Notes: generated by a model from the letters alone, not told the origin. A DNA stretch of 54,972 bases from Priestia flexa NBRC 15715 (GCF_001591565.1 NZ_BCVD01000007.1:1-54972), one strand, 5' to 3'; numbered from the stretch's first letter, positions 1-11,236 are shown. Translations and numbers: made by a program.

Positions 1-1063
1 AATTATAGACGTTTTGTTCGCAAATATCCGCGACTTTTTGAGCGATTTCTTTATACACTTTCCCTAAACGATGAGACTTGTCATACACAGATGGAGCAAA
101 GTCTTCTTCATTCCAATCTGGTTGACTTAAAGGAAGCTGGCCTAATAGCTTGGTTTGAAGTTCTTCAGCTAATTTTTGACCGCCACCTTTTCCAAATACA
201 TATTCCTTCTCACCAGTCAACTTACTCTCAAAAAAGGACATGTTTTCAACCACTCCAATTACTTCATGATCCGTCTTCAATGCCATTGCGCCGGCTCTTG
301 CTGCAACGAATGCTGCAGTTGGATGTGGAGTCGTAATAATAACCTCTTTACAAGATGGAAGCATCGAATGAATATCTAACGCAATGTCACCTGTCCCTGG
401 AGGTAAATCTAATAATAAATAATCTAATTCTCCCCATTCAACTTCTGTAAAGAAGCTTGTCAACATTTTACCAAGCATGGGGCCACGCCAGATAACTGGT
501 GAATTATCCTCAACAAAGAATCCCATTGAGATTACTTTAACCCCTAATCTTTCTACAGGAATAATACGTTCTCCTTGTACCGTAGGACGCTGTGTAATCC
601 CCATCATATCCGGAACGCTAAATCCGTAAATATCAGCGTCAATTAAACCTACTTTTTTTCCTAAACGTGCTAGAGATATCGCTAAATTTACAGAAACCGT
701 TGATTTCCCTACGCCACCCTTACCACTCGCAACTGCGATAAATTGCGGAGGGTTAAGACTCGTAAGTAAGTTACCATCGTTCTTTTGCTCAGCGCGAAAT
801 GGTGCTAATTCTTCAGGAGTAAATTCAATAAAGCGAATTCCTACTGTTGCAGCACCAATTTCTTTTAGTTTTTCAACGATAGTTGATTGTAATGAAAGTT
901 GTTCGCTCGTACCTGTTTTAGCTACAGCAACTTTTACACTAATATGCTTTTTCTCTTCTTTGATTGAAATTTCTTTAATTGCATCTGTTTCGTTTAATGA
1001 TCTGTTTAAAAACGGATCTACAATTTCCCCTACTGCATCTTTTACCTGTTGTTCCGTAAGCAT
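1..1063 (-). CDS. salA: SalA, Mrp/ApbC-family P-loop ATPase (3' end cut by window edge)
   Basis: This open frame begins at ATG 1063 behind a GGTGGTGGG ribosome site and reads 354 codons without a stop to the left edge, so only the extreme C-terminus is missing. Residues 1-80 look like the MIP18/DUF59 domain. A deviant Walker A, GKGGVGKST, lies at 114-122, followed by the DADIYG and LPPGTGD motifs of the Mrp/NBP35 family. Relatives bind ATP and can carry Fe-S clusters; B. subtilis SalA (YbaL) also affects exoprotease expression by repressing scoC. The call rests on motifs and on its place after cwlD. Confidence 0.93.
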   Translation of the reverse strand, partial: MLTEQQVKDAVGEIVDPFLNRSLNETDAIKEISIKEEKKHISVKVAVAKTGTSEQLSLQSTIVEKLKEIGAATVGIRFIEFTPEELAPFRAEQKNDGNLLTSLNPPQFIAVASGKGGVGKSTVSVNLAISLARLGKKVGLIDADIYGFSVPDMMGITQRPTVQGERIIPVERLGVKVISMGFFVEDNSPVIWRGPMLGKMLTSFFTEVEWGELDYLLLDLPPGTGDIALDIHSMLPSCKEVIITTPHPTAAFVAARAGAMALKTDHEVIGVVENMSFFESKLTGEKEYVFGKGGGQKLAEELQTKLLGQLPLSQPDWNEEDFAPSVYDKSHRLGKVYKEIAQKVADICEQNVYN

Positions 1064-1100
1064 ATTCCCACCACCATGTTAAAAGTCATTTTCCACTTTT

Positions 1101-1109
1101 AGTATACCA
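1101..1109 (-). promoter_or_regulatory. Possible extended -10 promoter for salA
   Basis: The 77-bp gap between cwlD and salA reads TGG-TATACT on the minus strand. This is an extended -10 element (TGn plus a good -10), about 38 nt upstream of the salA start. No good -35 sits at 16-18 nt. Weak support; salA may simply be read from cwlD. Confidence 0.3.
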
Positions 1110-1140
1110 TACTCTAATACATACAAGGTTACATGTTACC

Positions 1141-1848
1141 CTATTTTGCTTTTTCACCTGCAAAATAGCGACTTACTCCTTCATAGATAGATTCTGATAC
1201 CTTTTGCTGATACTTTTCAGTTTCTAACAGCTCACGTTCAGAAGGATTGGATAAAAACCCGACTTCAACTAAGGCACCCGGTGGATCTGCATGCTTTAAT
1301 AAGTAGAGAGTTTGCATGACTTTAGCTTCTCTTGTTGTGTTCTCTAGGTTTGCTTTTAGTTCATTTTGAATTAACTTCGCTACTTGTTCATTCTCTTTTA
1401 AAGAACCATGGTAAAACGTTTGAGCACCTCTCCAAGCTGGAGATGGAATAGCATTAAGATGTATGGTTAAATACAAATCTGCATTTGATTCATTAATGAT
1501 ATCAAGTCGCTTTTTTAAATCTTCAACCTTACGCCTGCTATATCCTTTTGTTTCTTTTTTAGCTAAATCCTTGTCTGTTTCTCGCGTCAATATCACTAAA
1601 GCACCTTGTTCTTGAAGGTAATCTCTGAGTTCAAGTGACATTTTTAACGTAATATCTTTTTCCAACGTTTCTTTTCCACCAACAGCTCCACCGTCAGGAC
1701 CTCCATGACCAGGGTCAATTACAATGATTTTCCCGCTTAGAGGCAAAGAGAAAGAGCCTGACGATATCTTGGTACCAAATTGATATTGAATGATAAATGC
1801 AATAACAACAAACGCTAATAGCCCGCTTATAATTTTTACTTTAGACAA
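1141..1848 (-). CDS. cwlD: N-acetylmuramoyl-L-alanine amidase CwlD (Amidase_3)
   Basis: CwlD cleaves the peptide side chain from N-acetylmuramic acid, the first step towards muramic-delta-lactam in spore cortex peptidoglycan, so it implies an endospore former. I start it at TTG 1848, giving 235 aa, because GGAGGGG lies 6 nt upstream; a longer frame up to 1896 has no such site and would extend past the usual N-terminus. Residues 5-22 form a hydrophobic signal-anchor. The zinc ligands of the fold are visible (His48 in DPGHGG, Glu63, His130 in TIHLNA), with catalytic Glu195 in VEVGFLSNP. It lies between ybaK and salA, as in B. subtilis. Confidence 0.93.
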   Translation of the reverse strand: MSKVKIISGLLAFVVIAFIIQYQFGTKISSGSFSLPLSGKIIVIDPGHGGPDGGAVGGKETLEKDITLKMSLELRDYLQEQGALVILTRETDKDLAKKETKGYSRRKVEDLKKRLDIINESNADLYLTIHLNAIPSPAWRGAQTFYHGSLKENEQVAKLIQNELKANLENTTREAKVMQTLYLLKHADPPGALVEVGFLSNPSERELLETEKYQQKVSESIYEGVSRYFAGEKAK

Positions 1849-1918
1849 AAAATCCCCTCCCATTCCCACATACCTATTTACTTCTATATGGGACAAGGGG
1901 GCAATTTATGATTATTTT

Positions 1919-2350
1919 TCAACTAAGGCGAAGACGATGTCTACGAATACCCGTTTCGTATCCTTCATTCCACCACTCTTCTACATAAGACTGGCACAGA
2001 TAATAAAGGCTGTCCTTAGAAACTTCATTTGAAGCGGAACATAGTACTTCAAATAGCGTGTCTGCTAACAGTTTCTCTTCATTTACACTGCGCAGCTTTG
2101 ATTGTTCTGCTGTTTCTCCCCAAGTGAAAAACTTACTTGTTCTTGCTCCTAGCAAAAACGATTCGATAGCAATATCCATACAGTACTCTTCAACGTGGTA
2201 TTCGCTCATCACATGCCACTGAAAAATAGGTCGGAATGTTTTATCAGCTTTTCTGTGTAGTTCCTCAATGGACAAATCTCGTAAGATTTTGCGCTCATAC
2301 TTCATTTCTTTTTCGTATCGCTTCTCTTTAAACGTGTTCGCTTCATACAT
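1919..2350 (-). CDS. ybaK: YbaK-like conserved hypothetical (DUF2521 family)
   Basis: This is a small soluble protein of 143 aa, rich in Glu, Lys and aromatics, with WGETAEQSKLR and a basic tail ending in IRRHRLRLS. No catalytic motif or membrane segment is visible. Its position between rpsI and cwlD matches Bacillus YbaK, a protein of unknown function; it is not the E. coli YbaK prolyl-tRNA editing protein. I chose ATG 2350, with AAAGGAG about 12 nt upstream, over a start 13 codons earlier that lacks a ribosome site. The start is uncertain. The B. subtilis neighbour ybaJ, a methyltransferase, is absent here. Confidence 0.75.
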   Translation of the reverse strand: MYEANTFKEKRYEKEMKYERKILRDLSIEELHRKADKTFRPIFQWHVMSEYHVEEYCMDIAIESFLLGARTSKFFTWGETAEQSKLRSVNEEKLLADTLFEVLCSASNEVSKDSLYYLCQSYVEEWWNEGYETGIRRHRLRLS

Positions 2351-2422
2351 AAATATGCAAGACTCCTTTTTCTCATATTGTCTACACAACCTGTAATCTC
2401 ATTCATTAAAAGCTAAGACAAT

Positions 2423-2454
2423 ATAAAAAAACCCTCGGTCTTTGAGACCAAGGG
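2423..2454 (-). terminator. Rho-independent terminator after rpsI
   Basis: On the minus strand a hairpin with CCCTTGGTCT / AGACCGAGGG arms (one mismatch, loop of about 3 nt) is followed by seven T residues. It lies 19 nt past the rpsI stop and closes the rplM-rpsI transcript. Confidence 0.9.
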
Positions 2455-2472
2455 CTGAAACGATAATAGAAA

Positions 2473-2865
2473 TTAACGTTTTGAGAACTGAGGTGCACGA
2501 CGAGCGCCTTTAAGACCGTATTTTTTACGTTCTTTCATACGAGCGTCACGAGTTAATAGGCCAGCGCGTTTTAATGTTACGCGGTATTCTGGATCAGCTT
2601 CTAATAAAGCACGAGAAATACCGTGACGGATAGCACCAGCTTGACCTGCGTAACCTCCACCATCAACGTTTACAAATACGTCATAGTTACCTACAGTTTC
2701 AGTTAAAGCAAGTGGTTGCTTTACTACTTCACGTAGTGCAGCGAATGGGATGTACTCTTCGATTTCACGACCGTTAATTACAACGCGACCGTTACCTGGT
2801 ACTAAACGTACACGAGCAACAGAGCTTTTACGACGACCAGTTCCATAATATTGTACCTGTGCCAA
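2473..2865 (-). CDS. rpsI: Small-subunit ribosomal protein uS9
   Basis: S9 is a 30S head protein whose extended C-terminal tail reaches P-site tRNA. The 130-aa product has the expected start [19 protein letters not shown], the [13 protein letters not shown] core at about residues 70-83, and the conserved ending RRAPQFSKR with the terminal Lys-Arg that contacts the tRNA anticodon stem. The ribosome site GGAGG precedes ATG 2865. It follows rplM by 20 nt in the usual two-gene operon, which here ends in a strong hairpin terminator. Length and sequence are normal for Bacillus. Confidence 0.98.
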   Translation of the reverse strand: MAQVQYYGTGRRKSSVARVRLVPGNGRVVINGREIEEYIPFAALREVVKQPLALTETVGNYDVFVNVDGGGYAGQAGAIRHGISRALLEADPEYRVTLKRAGLLTRDARMKERKKYGLKGARRAPQFSKR

Positions 2866-2885
2866 GATAATAACCTCCTTATTAA

Positions 2886-3323
2886 TTATCCGCGAAGTTC
2901 GTAAACTTCTGGTTTTTGAGCTTCATGTGGATGTGTGTTACCAGCATATACATGAAGTTTTTTGAACATTTGACGACCTAAGCTACCTTTTGGAAGCATG
3001 CCTTTGATTGCTAATTCAAGCATTTTTTCAGAGTAGTTAGTACGCATTTCTAATGCTGTACGTTGCTTTAAACCACCTGGGTGCATGCTGTGACGGTAGT
3101 AAATCTTGTCAGTTAATTTCTTACCTGTTAATTCGATTTTCTCAGCATTGATAAGGATAACGTTATCACCAGTATCAACGTGTGGTGTAAAAGTTGGTTT
3201 ATGTTTACCGCGTAAGATAGATGCTACTTCACTAGCAAGACGACCTAAAGTTTTACCTTCAGCATCAACAACATACCATTTACGCTCTACTTCGTTTGCT
3301 TTCGCCATGAAAGTTGTACGCAT
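2886..3323 (-). CDS. rplM: Large-subunit ribosomal protein uL13
   Basis: L13 is an early-assembly 50S protein that binds 23S rRNA. The 145-aa sequence starts [20 protein letters not shown] and carries [21 protein letters not shown] and [18 protein letters not shown], nearly identical to the B. subtilis protein. The start at 3323 is fixed by AGGAGGG about 7 nt upstream and by matching N-terminal length; an internal Met at residue 6 is the alternative. A dedicated promoter and a structured leader of about 100 nt lie directly upstream, so rplM-rpsI can be controlled apart from the rplQ/ecf/truA genes before it. Confidence 0.98.
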   Translation of the reverse strand: MRTTFMAKANEVERKWYVVDAEGKTLGRLASEVASILRGKHKPTFTPHVDTGDNVILINAEKIELTGKKLTDKIYYRHSMHPGGLKQRTALEMRTNYSEKMLELAIKGMLPKGSLGRQMFKKLHVYAGNTHPHEAQKPEVYELRG

Positions 3324-3423
3324 GAGTTTCCCTCCTAATTTTCATCAATAATAAAATTATTTCAACCTTATATTTCAACACGATTAATTTCCGGGGCTAA
3401 CCGTGGGGTTAAAATACATACCA
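3324..3423 (-). ncRNA. Candidate L13 leader (autoregulatory 5' UTR)
   Basis: Between the putative transcription start near 3423 and rplM lies a 100-nt untranslated leader. It contains the compact GC-rich patch AACCCCACGGTTAGCCCCGG (minus strand) in an otherwise AT-rich stretch, with possible CACG/CGTG pairing. Low-GC Gram-positives carry a known L13 leader family at this exact place. I infer membership from position and this island and have not matched a covariance model. Confidence 0.55.
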
Positions 3424-3429
3424 TATGAT

Positions 3430-3458
3430 ATATTATATGTTTACACTACTAATGTCAA
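3430..3458 (-). promoter_or_regulatory. SigA-type promoter of rplM-rpsI
   Basis: A perfect -35 TTGACA (3453-3458) is followed after 17 nt by TAATAT (3430-3435), or after 15 nt by the overlapping TATAAT (3432-3437). It sits just past the truA stop, so L13/S9 expression does not rely on the upstream operon. Confidence 0.85.
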
Positions 3459-3476
3459 GAAAATGTTACACCAGGT

Positions 3477-4217
3477 TTAGTTGTCATAGAAAACTTGCCA
3501 CAAATAGAGCCCTTCCGCCGGAGCTGTTTTCCCCGCTAAAGGCCGTGATTTGCTCTCTAATACTGCTTTTATATCAACAGGATCTATTTTACCTTGTCCT
3601 ACATCTAACAATGTACCAACAAGAATACGTACCATATTGTATAAGAAGCCATTTCCCTTAAACGTAAGTACAAGTTGGTTACCCTCTTCGACCAAATCTA
3701 TATTATAGATTGTCCGCACCTTATCTTCCACTTCTGTTTTTGCAGAACAAAAACTCGTAAAATCATGAGTGCCGATGAGATAATGACTTGCTTCTTTCAT
3801 CTTCATGTAATCAAGCTTATAAGGATAGTGGTATGCATAATAACGAGTGAAAGGATTGCGATTTTCCTGCCTATCAATATAATAACGATACTCTTTCGCC
3901 TTCACATTGAAACGAGCGTGAAACTCAGAATCGACTTCACTTACATACTTAATTACAATATCATCTGGGAGCATTGAATTCAATGCTTTTTTCCACTTAT
4001 TGAGTGGAATATTTAGGTCTGTATCAAAGTGAATAACTTGACCTTCAGCATGAACCTGTGCATCCGTTCGACCAGATGCATAAATGGTTATTTTCCTTTT
4101 ATGCATCTGTGTTAAAACCTTCTCTATTTCACTTTGAACTGTTCGTTTCTCCGGCTGTACCTGATACCCAGCAAAAAGAGAACCATCATACGCCACGATA
4201 CATTTTAAGCGTTTCAT
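3477..4217 (-). CDS. truA: tRNA pseudouridine(38-40) synthase TruA
   Basis: TruA isomerises uridines 38-40 in the anticodon stem of many tRNAs. From ATG 4217 the protein has 246 aa. It shows the N-terminal [10 protein letters not shown] motif, the catalytic loop [13 protein letters not shown] with Asp52 as nucleophile, HDFTSFCS at the middle, and the [17 protein letters not shown] signature. One oddity: most family members I know read GRTDxGVHA, but here the Gly after Asp-Ala is Gln54. ATG 4217 is preferred to TTG 4229 because GGTG precedes it and it matches the B. subtilis N-terminus. It follows ecfT by 18 nt, as in other Bacilli. Confidence 0.96.
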   Translation of the reverse strand: MKRLKCIVAYDGSLFAGYQVQPEKRTVQSEIEKVLTQMHKRKITIYASGRTDAQVHAEGQVIHFDTDLNIPLNKWKKALNSMLPDDIVIKYVSEVDSEFHARFNVKAKEYRYYIDRQENRNPFTRYYAYHYPYKLDYMKMKEASHYLIGTHDFTSFCSAKTEVEDKVRTIYNIDLVEEGNQLVLTFKGNGFLYNMVRILVGTLLDVGQGKIDPVDIKAVLESKSRPLAGKTAPAEGLYLWQVFYDN

Positions 4218-4235
4218 TTTTTTCACCAAACCAGT

Positions 4236-5033
4236 TTAATTTCGAATAAATAATAGACCCACGGCTAAACAAACGAGCGTAATCAGCATAATGGTATCAG
4301 CTGCTCCCCAGGTTAGCTGTCGATACTTTGTACGCCCTTCTCCCCCTCTATATCCTCTAGCCTCCATTGCAATGGCTAGCTCTTCAGCTCGCTTAAACGA
4401 GCCAATAAAAAGTGGGACAAGCAACGGAACTACTGCTTTTAGTCGATCCATAATAGGTCCGCTACTAAAGTCGACACCACGAGCTGTTTGAGCCTTAATA
4501 ATTTTATCTGTTTCATCCATTAAAGTAGGAATAAAGCGTAATGATATAGACATCATTAATGCTAGTTCATGAACAGGGAATTTTAGCTTCTTTAAAGGGC
4601 CTAGTAAACTCTCAATACCATCTGTTACTTGAATTGGCGTTGTTGTTAACGTCAGCAAAGTGGTAATTAAGATTAAAAATAAAAAGCGCAGAGATATTAA
4701 TAAACCTTGAATAACTCCACCTTGATGGACAGATAAGAAGCCTAATTCAAGCAAGACAGGTCCTTCTTTAGTCATAATGATATGCAAGATAAACGTAATA
4801 ATAATAATCCATATAACCGGCTTTAAGCCTCGTAGGATAAATGAAAATGGAACCTTGCTCATAAAGACCAACAGGGCTGTATAGGCTCCTAGTAACACAT
4901 AACCACCTGCATTATTAGCCAGGAAAACGATTAGGATATAAGCAAATACGAGTAAAAGCTTAGCTCGAGGGTCCATTCTATGAACAACTGACTCCCCCGG
5001 GGCATACTTCCCTATAATCATGGAATTCATCAT
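4236..5033 (-). CDS. ecfT: ECF transporter T component EcfT
   Basis: EcfT is the membrane scaffold of group II energy-coupling factor importers for vitamins such as riboflavin, biotin, folate and thiamine. It couples EcfA1/EcfA2 to exchangeable substrate-binding S proteins encoded elsewhere. The 265-aa protein has several hydrophobic helices, the HRMDPRAKL region near residue 18, and the two coupling motifs ARGVD and ARGYRGGEG (Ala-Arg-Gly signature) in its C-terminal half. ATG 5033 overlaps the ecfA2 stop as ATGA, which implies translational coupling. No S component is in the window. Confidence 0.96.
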   Translation of the reverse strand: MMNSMIIGKYAPGESVVHRMDPRAKLLLVFAYILIVFLANNAGGYVLLGAYTALLVFMSKVPFSFILRGLKPVIWIIIITFILHIIMTKEGPVLLELGFLSVHQGGVIQGLLISLRFLFLILITTLLTLTTTPIQVTDGIESLLGPLKKLKFPVHELALMMSISLRFIPTLMDETDKIIKAQTARGVDFSSGPIMDRLKAVVPLLVPLFIGSFKRAEELAIAMEARGYRGGEGRTKYRQLTWGAADTIMLITLVCLAVGLLFIRN

Positions 5034-5899
5034 GGCTTCTCACCCTTTAACATTAATCCTTGTACCTGCTGAATAACCTCTTGAAAAGTGAGGGGAACCT
5101 GATTATCTCTACGCTTGAATTTTTCTTGTAGCTTTAAGGAGAAACGAAGCGTCTCGGGAACCTGTAGTCCGTATTCATTTAATTTCTCATATTGACTGAA
5201 TACTTCTTTAGGCGTACCTTTAATAGCAATAGTTCCTTTATTCATAACCAAGACTTCATCTGCATACATTGCAGCATCTTCCATGCTATGAGTAACCAGA
5301 ATTGTTGTAAGGCCCTTTTCTTTATGAAGCGTATAAAGCATATCCATAATCTCTTTTCGACCTCTTGGATCTAAACCTGCTGTTGGTTCATCTAAAACAA
5401 GAACTTCAGGTTCCATTGCTAAAATTCCAGCAATAGCTACCCTTCTCATTTGCCCTCCACTCAAATCAAATGGAGAACGCTGCAACATATCTTGTGATAG
5501 GCCTACTAATTCAATTAGCTCTCTTGCTTTTTTCTGTGAATCTTCCAAGCTTGCTCCGTAATTCATTGGCCCAAAGCATATATCCTTCTCAATTGTTTCT
5601 TCAAACAGCTGATGCTCTGGAAACTGAAAAACGACTCCTACCTTTTGACGAATCGGCTTTAATTGCTTTTCCTTACGGTTAGATTCTATGGTACGAGCTC
5701 CGATTGTAATGGAGCCAGACGTAGGCTTTAAGAGAGCATTTAGATGCTGAATAACCGTTGATTTACCAGAACCCGTATGCCCGATTACTGCTAGAAACGT
5801 CCCAGATTTAATAGTGAGGTTTAAATCATGGAGCGCCATGCGTTCAAAAGGAGTATTTAGTTGATAACGATGCTCTACGTCTTTGAATATAATGTCCAT
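5030..5899 (-). CDS. ecfA2: ECF transporter ATPase EcfA2
   Basis: This is the second ATP-binding subunit of the ECF module, which pairs with EcfA1 to form the heterodimeric motor. The 289-aa protein has Walker A GHTGSGKST at 40-48, the Q-loop FQFPEHQLF near 91-99, the ABC signature LSGGQMRR at 147-154 and Walker B VLVLDEPTAGLDP near 167-179. QFPE in the Q-loop is typical of EcfA2, against QNPDNQ in EcfA1. Its start lies inside the 3' end of ecfA1 (25-nt overlap) with only a weak ribosome site, so reinitiation is likely. Confidence 0.96.
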   Translation of the reverse strand: MDIIFKDVEHRYQLNTPFERMALHDLNLTIKSGTFLAVIGHTGSGKSTVIQHLNALLKPTSGSITIGARTIESNRKEKQLKPIRQKVGVVFQFPEHQLFEETIEKDICFGPMNYGASLEDSQKKARELIELVGLSQDMLQRSPFDLSGGQMRRVAIAGILAMEPEVLVLDEPTAGLDPRGRKEIMDMLYTLHKEKGLTTILVTHSMEDAAMYADEVLVMNKGTIAIKGTPKEVFSQYEKLNEYGLQVPETLRFSLKLQEKFKRRDNQVPLTFQEVIQQVQGLMLKGEKP

Positions 5900-6714
5900 A
5901 GTTCGTTCACCAAGTCCTCATCCGTTAAATGAATTTTTGATAGCGGAATGCCTAAAGATGCAATCTTTTCACTTAGCTTCACTGAAAATGGTAAGTCCAA
6001 GCCAATTCTCGTTAACTCAGAGCCTAAAGCAAAAATTTCCCTAGGTTCTCCACTCGCAAAAACTTTTCCTTTGTTTAAAACAATTACACGATCAGCCATA
6101 GCTACCTCATCTAAATCATGAGTAATGGAAATAACCGTGAGTTTTTTTTCTTCTTTTAATTTTCGAACAGTTTCAAGTACTTCGGTTCTACCTATCGGAT
6201 CTAACATTGAAGTAGCTTCATCTAAAACAATAATATCTGGCTGGACTGCTATAATACCTGCAATAGCCACACGCTGCTTTTGGCCTCCAGATAAGGAATG
6301 TGGCTCTTGATTAACATAATCGCTCATATTGACGAGCTGAAGAGCTTCAGGAATACGCTGAGCCATTACCTCGTATGGAATACCGTTATTCTCTAAGCCA
6401 AATGCAATATCGTCTTGTACAGTAGAGCCTACAAATTGGTTATCAGGGTTTTGAAACACCATTCCAATCTGTTTACGAATTTCCCAGATAGTATCAGCAT
6501 CAAGAAACGTATCCATCACTTTAACACATCCAGATTCCGGAAGAATCAAACCATTTAAAATTTTTGCCAGCGTTGATTTACCCGAGCCATTATGCCCCGC
6601 AATTGCCAACCATTCACCTTTATAAGCAGAGAAACTAATTTGATCGAGTGTTAGATCATCATTTGACTCATAGCGAAAACATAAATTCTTTACTTCAAGT
6701 GATGTCTCTTTCAA
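5875..6714 (-). CDS. ecfA1: ECF transporter ATPase EcfA1
   Basis: This is the first ATPase subunit of the ECF vitamin importer. The 279-aa product carries Walker A GHNGSGKST (40-48), Q-loop VFQNPDNQFVG (86-96), signature LSGGQKQR (141-148), Walker B IIVLDEATSMLDP (161-173) and the H-loop ITHDLDE. Translation appears to begin at TTG 6714, with AGAGGG about 9 nt upstream; no ATG nearby has a better site. It follows the rplQ terminator by 58 nt. I see no clear promoter in that gap, so expression probably depends on read-through of the alpha operon. Confidence 0.95.
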   Translation of the reverse strand: MKETSLEVKNLCFRYESNDDLTLDQISFSAYKGEWLAIAGHNGSGKSTLAKILNGLILPESGCVKVMDTFLDADTIWEIRKQIGMVFQNPDNQFVGSTVQDDIAFGLENNGIPYEVMAQRIPEALQLVNMSDYVNQEPHSLSGGQKQRVAIAGIIAVQPDIIVLDEATSMLDPIGRTEVLETVRKLKEEKKLTVISITHDLDEVAMADRVIVLNKGKVFASGEPREIFALGSELTRIGLDLPFSVKLSEKIASLGIPLSKIHLTDEDLVNELWTLYSKT

Positions 6715-6772
6715 CGTAACGATCCCTCTAATCTTTACTCTTCATATAAAAAGGTTGAAGAGTTAATGGTAT

Positions 6773-6812
6773 AAAAAAAGGGCAACGACTAGTTTCAAAC
6801 TGTCTCGCCCTT
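6773..6812 (-). terminator. Rho-independent terminator after rplQ
   Basis: Minus strand: GGGCGA pairs with the GTTGCCC side, and an inner AGTTT/AAACT stem closes the hairpin, followed by seven T residues. It ends the S10-spc-alpha transcript just before ecfA1, although the ECF genes continue on the same strand. Confidence 0.88.
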
Positions 6813-6830
6813 TTCCACATGTATAAATTA

Positions 6831-7211
<381 letters not shown>

Positions 7212-7239
7212 TTAAGTAGTTAAACAGATTAATAAGATA

Positions 7240-8184
7240 TCAATCGTCTTTACGTAAGCCTAAGCCCAGCTCTTCAAGTTTAGCTTTCACTTCTTCTAAA
7301 GATTTGCGGCCTAAGTTACGAACTTTCATCATATCTTCTTCTGTTTTGTTAGCAAGCTCTTGTACAGTGTTAATGCCTGCACGTTTTAAGCAGTTATAAG
7401 ATCGAACAGATAAATCTAGTTCCTCGATAGTCATCTCAAGAACTTTTTCTTTCTGATCTTCTTCTTTTTCTACCATAATCTCTGCTTTTTGGGCTTCATC
7501 AGTTAAGTTAACAAAGATGTTTAAGTGCTCAGTTAAGATCTTTGCACCTAAAGCTACTGCTTTTTCTGGCTCGATGCTTCCATCAGTCCATACATCAAGT
7601 GTTAACTTATCATAATTCGTCATTTGCCCCACACGAGTATTTTCTACATAATACGAAACACGCGTAACAGGAGTATAAATAGAATCAATTGGAAGAACTC
7701 CAATTGGTTGGTCTTCACGCTTGTTTGCATCGGCAGGATTATAACCTCGACCAGTGCGAGCAGTTAGTCTCATACGGAAATGAGCATCTGATTCAAGTGT
7801 AGCAATATGAAGATCTGGATTTAGAACTTCAATATCACTATCTGCTTGAATATCAGCAGCCGTGACAGTACCAGGACCTTTAACATCAATCTCAAGAGTT
7901 TTCTCTTCATCAGAGTAAATCTTTAACGCCAATTTCTTAACGTTTAAAATGATGTTTGTTACATCTTCAACAACCCCAGGGACTGTTGAGAATTCATGTA
8001 ATACACCTTCAATTTGAATAGATGTTACAGCTGCACCAGGGAGTGAGGATAATAGGATACGACGTAAGGAGTTACCCAAAGTAGTACCATATCCACGCTC
8101 AAGTGGTTCGACGACGAATTTACCGTACTTTCTATCATCGCTGATTTCTACCGTTTCGATTTTTGGCTTTTCAATCTCTATCAT
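7240..8184 (-). CDS. rpoA: RNA polymerase alpha subunit
   Basis: Alpha dimerises to nucleate core RNA polymerase assembly and contacts UP elements and activators through its C-terminal domain. The 314-aa protein has the N-terminal assembly domain ([20 protein letters not shown] near 31-50) and a C-terminal domain from about 250 with [19 protein letters not shown] and the [14 protein letters not shown] helix-hairpin-helix. A Glu/Lys linker ([12 protein letters not shown]) joins them. AAGGAGGG precedes ATG 8184. Unlike its tightly packed neighbours it has a 179-nt leader containing a hairpin. Confidence 0.99.
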   Translation of the reverse strand: MIEIEKPKIETVEISDDRKYGKFVVEPLERGYGTTLGNSLRRILLSSLPGAAVTSIQIEGVLHEFSTVPGVVEDVTNIILNVKKLALKIYSDEEKTLEIDVKGPGTVTAADIQADSDIEVLNPDLHIATLESDAHFRMRLTARTGRGYNPADANKREDQPIGVLPIDSIYTPVTRVSYYVENTRVGQMTNYDKLTLDVWTDGSIEPEKAVALGAKILTEHLNIFVNLTDEAQKAEIMVEKEEDQKEKVLEMTIEELDLSVRSYNCLKRAGINTVQELANKTEEDMMKVRNLGRKSLEEVKAKLEELGLGLRKDD

Positions 8185-8214
8185 AATAAACCCTCCTTCA
8201 AAACGTCGAAACCT

Positions 8215-8246
8215 CGGCTAGACTGAGTCTTCTCAAGGCCTAACCG
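8215..8246 (-). other. Hairpin in the rpoA leader
   Basis: On the minus strand CGGTTAG pairs with CTAGCCG (7 bp, one G-U) around an inner TGAG/CTCA stem with an AAGA loop. It ends 16 nt before the AAGGAGGG site of rpoA. No T-run follows, so it is not a terminator. The rest of the 179-nt gap is AT-rich, with no promoter I would trust. Confidence 0.6.
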
Positions 8247-8363
8247 AAATTCCCTATTAGACAGTTCCCGAATGTGCACAACAAATGAAAAAACATTTCG
8301 TTGCATGAATAAATTCTATACCATCATCATTATCGACAATTGTACAGAATCTATACATATTAA

Positions 8364-8756
<393 letters not shown>

Positions 8757-8776
8757 TTAATGACCTCCCTTACTAA

Positions 8777-9282
<506 letters not shown>

Positions 9283-9316
9283 TCATACCTCCTTGATAGT
9301 ACGGAGTGCATAGGTT

Positions 9317-9535
9317 TTATTTGAAACGGTACGTAATTCTACCGCGAGTTAAATCGTATGGTGATAATTCTACAGTTACTTTGTCACCAGGTAAAATGCG
9401 AATGAAGTGCATACGAATCTTACCAGATACATGAGCAAGTACTGTATGACCATTTTCTAATTCTACCTTGAACATTGCATTAGGTAAAGTCTCTAGGACT
9501 GTACCTTCTACTTCAATTACATCGTCTTTTGCCAT
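9317..9535 (-). CDS. infA: Translation initiation factor IF-1
   Basis: IF-1 blocks the ribosomal A site during initiation and helps IF-2 and IF-3. The 72-aa single OB-fold protein begins [20 protein letters not shown] and ends [11 protein letters not shown], as in B. subtilis. I start it at ATG 9535, with AAGGAG about 11 nt upstream; the longer frame upstream would read through promoter sequence. A good sigma-A promoter lies about 120 nt upstream, so IF-1 may be made partly independently of the spc operon. The gap before it lacks the small KOW-protein gene (ybzG) present in some relatives. Confidence 0.98.
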   Translation of the reverse strand: MAKDDVIEVEGTVLETLPNAMFKVELENGHTVLAHVSGKIRMHFIRILPGDKVTVELSPYDLTRGRITYRFK

Positions 9536-9650
9536 TAAAGTGCTCTCCTTTCTTTGCAACAGTAACAAGCTATCATTAATTGACTTAAAAAGAACCTGTT
9601 CTGAACATCCGGAGATCGTAATCATTAAATTCAAGATGGATCACGTTTGT

Positions 9651-9679
9651 AATATACATCTTTACCATTTTAACAGCAA
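9651..9679 (-). promoter_or_regulatory. SigA-type promoter upstream of infA
   Basis: TTGCTG (9674-9679) and TATATT (9651-9656) are separated by exactly 17 nt in the 240-bp map-infA gap. This would start the alpha genes (infA-rpmJ-rpsM-rpsK-rpoA-rplQ) inside the supercluster, with a leader of about 110 nt. Apart from this promoter and a small AGAAC/GTTCT repeat I see nothing else in the gap. Confidence 0.7.
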
Positions 9680-9775
9680 TTCAGACGAAAAACGAGCATC
9701 GTGAATTTAGATAATTACTGTTTAACTGTCCAGTGCATCTAGCGAGGAATGGATAGAGATAACCTTAACTACCAA

Positions 9776-11193
<1,418 letters not shown>

Positions 11194-11236
11194 CTATCTG
11201 TTTAATGGGAAAGCAAGCTGCTTCCCACTAAACCCT

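Noticed and set aside
1-1063. salA as a broken gene
   Set aside because: The frame is intact; it lacks a stop only because the window ends.
9536-9775. Degenerate ybzG-like pseudogene between map and infA
   Set aside because: Only about 12 codons look similar and flanking codons do not; kept as a weak finding, not as a pseudogene.
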